This document shows, in pieces, positions 1 through 8,051 of a DNA stretch of 64,000 nucleotides. The translations under genes were made by a program, and so were the position numbers. The notes under the pieces were generated by a model that did no database searches, was not told where the DNA came from, and was given only the letters and a program-made list of their open reading frames with translations. This DNA is from Ferruginibacter sp. (GTDB lineage: Bacteria; Bacteroidota; Bacteroidia; Chitinophagales; Chitinophagaceae). The stretch's first letter is position 1, and each line of letters begins with the position of its first letter. The stretch lies in contig NZ_JAQBNR010000015.1 of assembly GCF_028288465.1 (NCBI RefSeq), forward strand, positions 124,001 to 188,000. The letters run 5' to 3'.

Positions 1-1052
1 TGTTGCCTTATACTTCTAAGGTGGTGGATGATTTGTGTTTTGTAAAAAGCATGCATACCGAAGCCATTAATCATGATCCGGCGCTTACCTTTTTTCAAAC
101 CGGCGCACAGGTGGGCAACCGCCCCAGCATGGGCTCATGGCTTAGTTACGGGTTGGGTAGTGAGAATAAAAACCTGCCTGCATTTTGTGTACTGTTGTCC
201 AAAGGCAAAGGCAATGGCCAGGGTGTTTATTCAAAATTATGGAGCAATGGATTTTTAGATTCTGTTCACCAGGGCGTGCAGTTTAGCAGCGGCGATAACC
301 CGGTGTTGTATCTTAACAATCCTGAAAGTATTGATAAGGCAGACAGAAGAAAGATGCTGGATAAGCTGGAGGAACTGAATGCGCAAACATTCCAGGAATC
401 CGGCGACCCCGAGATCAATGCCAAAGTACAGCAATACGAAATGGCTTACCGCATGCAAACAGCGGTGCCTGAAATTACAGACGTTAGCAAGGAACCTGAA
501 GATATTGTAAAACTATACGGTCCGGATTGCCTGATACCCGGCACCTATGCCGCCAATTGTTTGCTGGCAAGAAAGCTGTCGGAGAGCGGTGTTCGCTTTG
601 TGCAATTGTATCACCAGGGCTGGGATAGCCACGGTGGTTTACCCAACGAAATCAAGGGACAGTGTATGGATACCGACCAGGCTTCGGCAGCATTGATTAC
701 CGATTTAAAACAACGGGGCCTCCTTGACGAAACACTCATTATCTGGGGCGGTGAATTTGGCCGCACGAATTACTGCCAGGGCAAACTGGAAAAATTAAAT
801 TACGGCCGCGATCATCATCCCAGGTGCTTTACCATCTGGATGGCAGGCGGTGGCGTAAAGCCCGGCGTATACGGCGAAACAGATGAGTTTGGATATAACG
901 TAATCAAAGATCCGGTGCATGTAAATGATTTTCATGCCACGGTATTGCACCTGATGGGTATTGATCATGAAAAGCTAACCTTTAAACATTTGGGCAGAAG
1001 ATACCGGTTAACGGATGTGGCTGGTAATGTGGTCAAGGGGATCGTGGCGTAG
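1..1052 (+). CDS. DUF1501 family protein, 5' end cut by window edge
   Basis: This is the C-terminal part (at least 349 residues) of a DUF1501 protein; the reading frame is open to the window edge, so the first TTG is internal. DUF1501 proteins have a sulfatase/alkaline-phosphatase-like fold, are usually secreted and about 450-500 residues long, and have no well-established substrate. Visible family features are WDSHGG near residue 208, GGEFGRT near 251, and GRDHHP near 270, whose Asp, Glu and His residues are probably metal ligands as in the sulfatase superfamily. It is followed on the same strand by a beta-propeller protein and a c-type cytochrome fusion. In planctomycetes, DUF1501 genes commonly accompany genes with the same cytochrome domain. 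The enzymatic activity is unknown. Confidence 0.85.
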   Translation, partial: LPYTSKVVDDLCFVKSMHTEAINHDPALTFFQTGAQVGNRPSMGSWLSYGLGSENKNLPAFCVLLSKGKGNGQGVYSKLWSNGFLDSVHQGVQFSSGDNPVLYLNNPESIDKADRRKMLDKLEELNAQTFQESGDPEINAKVQQYEMAYRMQTAVPEITDVSKEPEDIVKLYGPDCLIPGTYAANCLLARKLSESGVRFVQLYHQGWDSHGGLPNEIKGQCMDTDQASAALITDLKQRGLLDETLIIWGGEFGRTNYCQGKLEKLNYGRDHHPRCFTIWMAGGGVKPGVYGETDEFGYNVIKDPVHVNDFHATVLHLMGIDHEKLTFKHLGRRYRLTDVAGNVVKGIVA

Positions 1053-1323
1053 CACTTCGCTCACTCCCGGTCGGCACCGAAGGTCAGACCGGAGAATTTA
1101 GCTCGCGGACGGAGGTTGGGGATAACATAACCCCGACGGCGGCTTTCAGCCCCGTCGGCGGTTGAGAAGGGAGCAGCTGAGATCGTGAATACGTGAAAAG
1201 ACATTTGGATTGAAAGCTAAAAGCTTAATTCAATATTACTCAACAACCGCCGTCAGGGTTTTTAACCGCTGACGGGGTTGGTAAAGATTGCTTAATAAAA
1301 TTAACCTCATAAAAATAACCCAT
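1053..1323. repeat. Intergenic region with GC-rich hairpin repeats
   Basis: No gene is seen here. Two related GC-rich blocks lie at about 1130-1166 and 1244-1280. The second forms a clear hairpin in which ccgtcagggtt (from 1247) pairs with aaccgctgacgg across three T residues, with one bulged G. The first has a weaker hairpin built on ccgacgg and ccgtcgg. The two blocks are also roughly inverted relative to each other. They look like REP-type intergenic repeats rather than a simple terminator, because no T-run follows. Confidence 0.5.
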
Positions 1324-2352
1324 ATGCACCGCAGAACATTTATCAGGAACTCTTCTATTGCCGCAGCCGGACTTATCATGCAGCCGTCACAGGCTTTTTA
1401 TGATGATCCTGTGCTTGGCCAGGGCAACAAACGCTATCGCCTCAACAACCATTGGAGCCAGGCGGATGTGGCACGCAACCCGGTAAATGATTGCCATGAA
1501 ATGGTGCAGGACAGCAAAGGCCGGATCATTTTGCTAACCAACGAAATAAAAAACAATGTGCTTATTTATGATAAAGGCGGCAAATTATTAAATACCTGGG
1601 GAAGCGAATATCCAGGGGCGCACGGGCTTACGATCTTCAATGAAAATGGAACGGAAGTATTGTTTATCTGCGACAACAATCGTCACCAGGTAATTAAAAC
1701 CACGCTGGATGGAAGGGTACTGCTCACGCTGAATTATCCCAAAGAAACAGGACAATATACCAAGGCGGAAGAATACATTCCAACAGAGACTGCCATTGCT
1801 GCCAATGGCGATATTTATGTAGCCGATGGATATGGAAAAGATTTCATCATCCGCTACGATGCAAGCGGGCGCTACATCAGCCATTTTGGTGGCAGAGGCG
1901 ATGAACCGAAACATTTACTAAATGCACATGGCGTTTGCATTGATAACAGGGATGCGAAAAAACCTTGCCTGTTGGTGACTTCCCGTCAGCAAAATGCCTT
2001 TAAGAGATATACTTTCAATGGCGAATATATTGATACCATTCCACTACCTGGTGCATGGGTTTGCCGGCCGGTGATCAAAGGAGAATATTTATACTCTGCC
2101 GTGTTGCAAAGCAATTCTAGTCTCTGGAAACAATCCGGCTTCGTAACGATACTGGACAAAAATTTTAAGGTTGTATCTAACCTTGGCGGCAGCGAGCCGA
2201 TGTATGTTGACAACAAACTACAGGAGATGAAACAGGCCACCAAATATTTTGATTATCCTCATGATGTATGTATAGACGATGAAGAAAATTTGTACATCGC
2301 ACAATGGAATTCCGGTAAAGTGTATCCCTATAAATTATCCCCGGTTGTATAA
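1324..2352 (+). CDS. Exported NHL-type beta-propeller protein with twin-arginine-like leader
   Basis: This 342-residue protein starts with MHRRTFIRNSS and a short hydrophobic stretch, a twin-arginine-like leader. I chose the ATG at 1324 over a TTG 36 bases upstream because it places this leader at the N-terminus. The rest consists of repeated blades with NHL or six-bladed-propeller character, for example segments reading GKLLNTWGSEYPGAHGL, GDIYVADGYGKDFIIRYD and ENLYIAQWNSGKVYPY. Such propellers are binding scaffolds or lactonase-like enzymes; no catalytic residues can be assigned by eye. It sits 271 bases after the DUF1501 gene and 85 bases before the cytochrome fusion, so the three may act together outside the cytoplasm. 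Its function is unknown. Confidence 0.8.
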   Translation: MHRRTFIRNSSIAAAGLIMQPSQAFYDDPVLGQGNKRYRLNNHWSQADVARNPVNDCHEMVQDSKGRIILLTNEIKNNVLIYDKGGKLLNTWGSEYPGAHGLTIFNENGTEVLFICDNNRHQVIKTTLDGRVLLTLNYPKETGQYTKAEEYIPTETAIAANGDIYVADGYGKDFIIRYDASGRYISHFGGRGDEPKHLLNAHGVCIDNRDAKKPCLLVTSRQQNAFKRYTFNGEYIDTIPLPGAWVCRPVIKGEYLYSAVLQSNSSLWKQSGFVTILDKNFKVVSNLGGSEPMYVDNKLQEMKQATKYFDYPHDVCIDDEENLYIAQWNSGKVYPYKLSPVV

Positions 2353-2437
2353 CAATCGTTTTCTTTTTTGATGTAAAAATAACTGCCAAAAGCAGTGGGG
2401 CATTGTATTGTAAGAAGAATAAAATTGAATAAAAAAT

Positions 2438-4588
2438 ATGCAGCGGTGGAAAACCATTTTGTACAATACCAGTTTTGCATTCAATTGCCTGCTGGTATTT
2501 TTATTAATTTTTGAGAAAGGATTGATTGTTCCGCCGTGGGTACAAACCATCGGCCGCATGCATCCCCTGCTGTTGCATTTTCCCATCGTGTTGTTCCTGC
2601 TATGCATTTTTTGGGAGGTGGTTGCCCGCTTAAAAAAATCATCCTCAACTGAACAGGAGTCCATCGGCGATGGCCTGTTATTGCTGGCTTCCATCACTTC
2701 TGTCATCAGTGCATTGATGGGATTATTACTGTCAAAAGAAAACGGTTACACACAGGAAGTAGTCGCCTGGCATAAATGGGGCGGTATCATCGTTTCATTA
2801 TTATCACTCGGCTGGTATGCTTTCCGTAGCAGCGTAAGACGCAGCAAAGCCATACTGGTAATGGCTTCCGTAGTTGGTGTTGCATCTGTTATTATTACCG
2901 GTCACCTCGGTGCAGACATAACCCACGGAGATAACTTTATACTGGCGCCGGTTTCAAAAGACCAGGAGCAAGCCCCCGTTTTATTTGAAGACGCCTTTGT
3001 GTATGCCAACATGGTACAGCCTATTTTTAAAGCCAAATGTGTCAGTTGTCACAATCCGCAAAAAGCAAAAGGCGAACTGGTGATGGCATCATTTTCGGCA
3101 TTAAAAAAAGGTGGTAAGGATGGCGCATTATGGGATTTGACGCAACCGGATCTGGGATTGTTGATGAACCGGATCCACTTACCGGAAGAAAATAAAAAGC
3201 ACATGCCACCCCTTGGCAAGCCGCAGCTTACGGGTGATGAGATCAGCATTTTATACCACTGGTTAAAAATGGGTGCCAACGACACGGCCAAAGTCGCGGC
3301 ACTACCGGCAACGGATACACTCCGCACGCTGGCCACGGCTTTATTCAATACAATAGAAACGGACGACTATACTTTTAAGCCTGCCGATGAAAGCAAAATA
3401 AAAGAGTTGCGGAATAATTACCGGTTGGTTGCACCATTGGCTTTGGGCTCACCTGCATTGGGTGTACAGTTTTTTGGTGCTGCCCAATTTAAGCCGGAGC
3501 AACTTAAAGAGTTGCTGGCGGTAAAAGAACAGATCGTTACGCTTAACTTAAATAAAATGCCTGTGCAGGATGATGATCTTGCCACCATTGCGCAATTCAC
3601 CAACCTCCGTAAACTTAATTTATCATTCACTAATATTAAAGGAACTGGTTTAAAAGCACTGAATGCGCTTAAAGAATTAAAACAGTTATCGTTGTCCGGT
3701 ACAAGTATCAATGCAGCCAGCTTAAATGTATTGACGGCTTTACCAAAGCTAAGCCAGCTGTACATTTGGAGCACACCGGCACAGTCTGAAAATTTAGCAG
3801 CAATTGAAAAGCAATTTAAAAATACCAAAATAGAAACGGGCTTTACAGGTGATACCATTGTTATAAAATTAAACAAGCCAATGGTTGAAAATGAAGAACA
3901 GGTGCTGTTACAACCTACGCCTTTGAAACTAAAACACTTTGTAAGAGGTGTTACCATCCGGTACACAACAGATGGTAAAGACCCCGATAGTATTTCATCA
4001 CCTGTTTATAAAGGAGATGTAATGCTCGATAAAAATATTACCGTAAAAGCAAAGGCTTATAAAACAGGATGGATCAGCAGTGATGTAGTAGAGAAAACTT
4101 TTTACAAAGCCGGCTTTAAAATTGATTCGATTCGTTTTATACAAGCTTCGGCGGATGTGCCTTATAAATCAATGCCGGCTACAATTTTGTCTGATGCGCA
4201 AAAAGGTGATCTGAACCAGGGAAGCGGCAAATGGATCGGCTACCGCGGTGCACCGATGCAAGCAGTTTTATATTTCGATACACTCAGAACTATTTCGTCG
4301 GTTACGGTTAGCAGTTTGATTAACATCGATGGCTATATCATGCCGCCCCAACAGCTGGAAGTCTGGGCTGGCAATGATCTGGCTCATCTCCGGTTATTGA
4401 AAAAAATAAATCCAACGCAGCCGGATAAGGCGGCACCTGCTTATTTAAAAGGGTACGACCTGGCATTTGAAGCGGTGAAAGAAAAGTACATAAAAGTGGT
4501 GGTTGTACCTGTTGCAAAACTACCGCTCTGGCATCGGGGAAAGGGTGATAAGGGATGGATTTTTGTGGATGAGATTTTTTTAAATTAA
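2438..4588 (+). CDS. DUF2231 membrane domain fused to planctomycete-type cytochrome c, LRR and hexosaminidase-C-like domains
   Basis: This is a 716-residue multidomain protein. Residues 1-165 hold about four hydrophobic segments with conserved His (GRMHPLLLHFP, AWHKW, ITGHLG), matching DUF2231. A single c-type haem site, CVSCH at Cys201-Cys204-His205, followed by HMPP near residue 256 as the probable axial Met, matches the PSCyt1 cytochrome domain. Residues about 365-470 carry leucine-rich repeats. About 470-560 resemble the C-terminal domain of beta-hexosaminidases (IRYTTDGKDPD). The last 150 residues look like a discoidin or F5/8-type beta-sandwich. It is probably anchored in the inner membrane with the haem and binding domains in the periplasm. 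The role is likely electron transfer tied to a sugar-binding head, but no substrate is known. Confidence 0.82.
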   Translation: MQRWKTILYNTSFAFNCLLVFLLIFEKGLIVPPWVQTIGRMHPLLLHFPIVLFLLCIFWEVVARLKKSSSTEQESIGDGLLLLASITSVISALMGLLLSKENGYTQEVVAWHKWGGIIVSLLSLGWYAFRSSVRRSKAILVMASVVGVASVIITGHLGADITHGDNFILAPVSKDQEQAPVLFEDAFVYANMVQPIFKAKCVSCHNPQKAKGELVMASFSALKKGGKDGALWDLTQPDLGLLMNRIHLPEENKKHMPPLGKPQLTGDEISILYHWLKMGANDTAKVAALPATDTLRTLATALFNTIETDDYTFKPADESKIKELRNNYRLVAPLALGSPALGVQFFGAAQFKPEQLKELLAVKEQIVTLNLNKMPVQDDDLATIAQFTNLRKLNLSFTNIKGTGLKALNALKELKQLSLSGTSINAASLNVLTALPKLSQLYIWSTPAQSENLAAIEKQFKNTKIETGFTGDTIVIKLNKPMVENEEQVLLQPTPLKLKHFVRGVTIRYTTDGKDPDSISSPVYKGDVMLDKNITVKAKAYKTGWISSDVVEKTFYKAGFKIDSIRFIQASADVPYKSMPATILSDAQKGDLNQGSGKWIGYRGAPMQAVLYFDTLRTISSVTVSSLINIDGYIMPPQQLEVWAGNDLAHLRLLKKINPTQPDKAAPAYLKGYDLAFEAVKEKYIKVVVVPVAKLPLWHRGKGDKGWIFVDEIFLN

Positions 4589-4674
4589 GTGAGCATAGGA
4601 TTAGGTCTTTAGTTTGAAAAGCTTTTATTCTTTGTGTTAAACTGGCAGAAAAAGAAGACTCTTCAATCGTTCTT

Positions 4675-4817
4675 CGAGTTGAAAACAGTAACTGGATAAG
4701 CCGCCTCTTTTGCTACTGTTCCGGCTTGCCGGAATTTGAAAAATGCGCAGCATATTTTTTGAAAGAAGCAAAAGCAGCGGCGTTCCAGTTACACAGCCCG
4801 CCGGCTGAGGAGGCGAC
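4675..4817 (+). repeat. Dispersed foldable repeat, copy A
   Basis: This 143-base non-coding element recurs as a slightly longer copy at 51180-51339 in the same orientation. Both copies begin cgagttgaaaacagtaac and end ggaggcgac. The element contains imperfect inverted arms (gtaactgga..cttttgct against agcaaaag..ccagttac) and an internal hairpin, ttccggc-tt-gccggaa. Copy A lacks the 18-base palindrome present in copy B. No reading frame is conserved, and it could be a MITE-like element or a structured RNA. Confidence 0.75.
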
Positions 4818-4993
4818 TATTCAAATAGAAAAGATCTTTGTATTTATTTGAAGTGTTTAACTTTCCAGGCCACGATACGACTCGTTACACTGCAGGGATT
4901 GGTGCTGTTACTACTTCTAGCTGAACGGCATGAATTAAAGAAAAAAAATCGTCATTCATTTCATAAAATAGTTCTTAAAAATAAATATACTGC
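4818..4993. other. Non-coding leader region of the first GH29 gene
   Basis: Together with 4589-4674 and the repeat, this makes up a gene-free stretch of about 400 bases. A short inverted pair (ttcaaata at 4820, tatttgaa at 4845) is visible. No convincing promoter or regulatory site was found. Confidence 0.4.
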
Positions 4994-6355
4994 ATGAAAA
5001 AATTATTACCACTGGCTTGTTGTATGCTATTGATACTGGTATCATCTTTTACAAATGAAACCAGCGCACAAACAAAACCATCCCTCAGCAATGAAACACC
5101 TGCGCAAAAAATAAAACGCATGCAATGGTGGACAGATGCCCGTTTCGGCATGTTTATTCACTGGGGTTTGTATGCATTGCCTGCCAGGCATGAGTGGGTG
5201 AAGAACCAGGAACGCATTACCAACGAAACCTACCAAAAATATTTTGATGAGTTTAATCCCGATCTTTTTGAACCCAAAAAATGGGCGAAGGAAGCAAAAG
5301 CAGCGGGTATGAAATATGCCGTACTCACCACCAAGCATCATGAAGGATTTTGTTTATTCGACAGCAAATACACCGATTACAAAGCCACCAAAACTGCCGC
5401 CAAAAGAGACCTCGTAAAAGAGTATGTGGATGCTTTTAGAGCCGAAGGAATAAAGATTGGTTTTTATTATTCATTGATCGACTGGCATCATCCTGATTTT
5501 CCGATTGACAAAGTACACCCGCAACGGCCGCTTACTGACAGCGATACCGCTTATGCAAGATTGAACAAGGGAAGAGACATGGCGAAGTACCGCACTTACC
5601 TCTACAACCAGGTAACCGAACTGTTATCAAATTATGGTAAGATTGATATCCTTTGGCTTGATTTTTCTTATCCTGAAAAATATGGCAAGGGCAAAAACGA
5701 CTGGAACTCTGTAGCGCTGATAAAGCAAATAAGAAAACTGCAACCAGGCATTATTGTAGACAACCGGCTCGACCTGGGCGATTATGCTGATGGCGAAGAC
5801 TTTGATACACCCGAACAGGTAAGCCCCGAAGAGCTCGCAAAATACAAAGGCAAAACATGGGAAACCTGCCAGACATTTTCCGGGTCATGGGGTTATTACC
5901 GTGATGAAAATTCATGGAAAACTCACCGGCAATTACTTGATCTGTTGATCAGTTCCACCAGCAATGGCGGCAACCTGATTTTAAATGTTGGTCCAACTGC
6001 CAGGGGCGAATTTGATTACCGTGCCAACAACGCACTGGACAGTCTTTCGCATTGGATGCATGCCAACAACAAATCTATTTACTATTGCAGCTTTGCGCCT
6101 GACACTTACCAGGTTCCTTCAAATGATAAGCTCACCTACAATGCAGCTGCAAAGCGCCTGTACGTGCATTTGTTTGAGTATCCTGCTGATGGTAAATTGT
6201 TGTTACCGGGTTACAAAGGCAAAATAAAATATGCCCAGTTTTTGCATGACAATTCGGAGCTGAAGATGATGGAACAAGGCAATGATATCCTGTTAACATT
6301 ACCTGAAAAAAAGCCTGTCTATGAAATTCCGGTGGTGGAATTAACTGTGAATTGA
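4994..6355 (+). CDS. GH29 alpha-L-fucosidase (first of four)
   Basis: This 453-residue secreted retaining fucosidase would remove terminal alpha-L-fucose from glycans in the periplasm or at the cell surface. A signal peptide ends near residue 25 (ETSAQ). The GH29 core begins with WWTDARFGMFIHWGLY (from residue 45), continues through TTKHHEGF, and has the nucleophile motif WLDFSYP with Asp223, close to the numbering of the well-studied Thermotoga enzyme (Asp224). Further family motifs are TWETCQT and NGGNLILNVGPTARG. The length is typical for the catalytic domain plus a small beta-sandwich. It is the first of three GH29 genes in a row on this strand. Which fucose linkage it prefers cannot be read from the sequence. 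Confidence 0.95.
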   Translation: MKKLLPLACCMLLILVSSFTNETSAQTKPSLSNETPAQKIKRMQWWTDARFGMFIHWGLYALPARHEWVKNQERITNETYQKYFDEFNPDLFEPKKWAKEAKAAGMKYAVLTTKHHEGFCLFDSKYTDYKATKTAAKRDLVKEYVDAFRAEGIKIGFYYSLIDWHHPDFPIDKVHPQRPLTDSDTAYARLNKGRDMAKYRTYLYNQVTELLSNYGKIDILWLDFSYPEKYGKGKNDWNSVALIKQIRKLQPGIIVDNRLDLGDYADGEDFDTPEQVSPEELAKYKGKTWETCQTFSGSWGYYRDENSWKTHRQLLDLLISSTSNGGNLILNVGPTARGEFDYRANNALDSLSHWMHANNKSIYYCSFAPDTYQVPSNDKLTYNAAAKRLYVHLFEYPADGKLLLPGYKGKIKYAQFLHDNSELKMMEQGNDILLTLPEKKPVYEIPVVELTVN

Positions 6356-6463
6356 TTGACTGATTTTATTCTCAAAGTACATTTCAAGGTTTTATTTATC
6401 TAAATTACAAAGCGACAGCGTTACATTTCAAATACTGCCGTCATAATAAAATATTCTTCAGCT

Positions 6464-7819
6464 ATGCTAACAGCAGGACCACAGGGAAACAAAAAGCGAA
6501 TGCTTGAAACGATTTGTTTAGCTGTTGTTCTTTCAATGCTCTCTTGCTCCTTGCAAGCGCAGCAATTGGCGCCGGGCATTAAAACTTCCAAACCGGTTAT
6601 TGATGGTTTTATGGACAAGCGTTTTGGCATGTTCATACATTTTGGCCCGGTAAGTTTACGTGGTACAGAGATTGGCTGGAGCCGCGGAAGTGAAGTAGCC
6701 ACAGAAGAATATGATAACCTCTATAAAGAATTTAACCCGGTATTATTTAATGCAGATCAATGGGTAAAAGCTGCGAAAGATGCCGGAATGAAATACATCA
6801 CCATCACTGCCAAACACCATGATGGCTTTTGCGAATGGCCTACTGCGGCTTCTGATTACAACATCATGCATACGCCTTTCAAAAAAGATATTGTTGGTGC
6901 GCTTGCTGCGGCTTGTAAAAAACAGGGCATTGCCTTTTGTATTTATTTCACGGTGTTAGACTGGCACGACGCGGATTACCCGGTGCACAGTCCGCACGAT
7001 TCTACCAAAAATGTACCCGGTAATATGCCCCGCTTTGTTGGTACAATTAAGAAAGAATTAAAGGAACTGATTTCACAATACAAGCCCTATATGCTCTGGT
7101 TTGATGGCAACTGGGAAAAGCCGTGGACAAAGGAATATGCAGTGGATGTTTACCAGTACATCAAAAGTCTTGATAAAAACGTAATCATCAACAACCGGTT
7201 GGGCAAAGGAGAGCACATTGCTTTTTCATCAGAGTCGGTAGGCGATTATCTTACCCCCGAACAAAAAGTGGGCGCATTGAATATGGACGATCCATGAGAA
7301 AGCTGTATCACCATTTGTAACCAATGGGCATGGAAACCAAATGATGAAATGAAGTCGCTGAGGCAATGTTTGCAGACACTGATCAAAACCGCTGGCGGCA
7401 ATGGTAACCTGCTTTTTAATGTTGGTCCGATGATGGATGGCAGGATGGAAGCCAGGCAGGTAAACCGTTTGAAGGAGATGGGCAACTGGTTGAAAAAATA
7501 TGGCGAGTCCATTTATGGTACAAAGGGTGGCCCTTATTATCCCAACGAAACATATGCTGCCACAAGAAAGGGTAACACTATTTACCTGCATATTTTTGAA
7601 AGGAAAGCAGCCACACTGGAACTGCCGCCTTTACCCGGAGTGAAAATTCTGAAAGCGCATTTCATGAATGGACCCGCAGTCATTGTTAGGCAGGAAACAG
7701 CTTCGCCCATCATCATTGATTTACCTAATGCATTACCCGACGCCGTAAGTTCAGTTATAATGCTGGAGTTGGATAAAAATGCGGAACAAATACCGGTGAT
7801 AAAAGTGAATGGTCAGTAG
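6464..7819 (+). pseudogene. GH29 alpha-L-fucosidase interrupted by an in-frame TGA
   Basis: Two reading frames, 6464-7297 and from 7298 to 7819, are the same frame separated only by TGA at 7295-7297 (codon 278). Read through, they give one full-length GH29 protein of about 451 residues with signal peptide (SLQAQ), core start DKRFGMFIHFG, TAKHHDGF, nucleophile motif WFDGNW (Asp214) and GNGNLLFNVGPMMDG. The stop replaces a Trp: the context is P-stop-ESCITI, and the neighbouring paralogue has TWETCQT at this point, so a TGG to TGA change is the simplest explanation. It is either a recent nonsense mutation or a sequencing error. An internal ATG at 6500 could be the true start. Without readthrough the product would lack the C-terminal part of the catalytic barrel and is unlikely to work. 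Confidence 0.9.
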
Positions 7820-8027
7820 TGAGTGGTGAATGGCGAGTGGTGCATAGTCAATTGTGAATGGTGAATAGTGAATACCGGGTGGAGACGCTAAATGCTAACG
7901 CTGACCATTGTCTATTGTCTATTGACTATTGACTATTGACTATTGACTATTGACTATCGACTATCGACTATCGACTATCGACCATTGACTATTGACCATT
8001 CACAATTGACCATTCACCATTCACAAT
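7805..8027. repeat. Two-part heptamer tandem array of inverted orientation
   Basis: Positions 7805-7874 are ten 7-base units of the type gtgaatg/gtgaata. After a 27-base spacer, 7902-8027 holds eighteen 7-base units of the type tgactat/tgaccat/tcaccat. The right-hand units are variants of the reverse complement of the left-hand ones, so the whole is an imperfect palindrome with a strict 7-base period. The left part begins inside the last codons of the interrupted GH29 gene. The array ends 24 bases before the next GH29 start. Confidence 0.9.
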
Positions 8028-8051
8028 AACACGCTCTAAATAAAGAAGAAG

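Noticed and set aside
3418-3966. Antisense frame of 182 codons on the minus strand
   Set aside because: It lies wholly inside the cytochrome-fusion gene and its translation has no domain or leader; it is a shadow.
6464-7819. TGA recoding as Trp
   Set aside because: Other genes use TGG for Trp and TGA as a stop, including ATGA overlaps, so a code change is not supported.
7902-8027. CRISPR array
   Set aside because: Units are 7 bases with no spacers and there are no cas genes; it is a simple heptamer tandem repeat.
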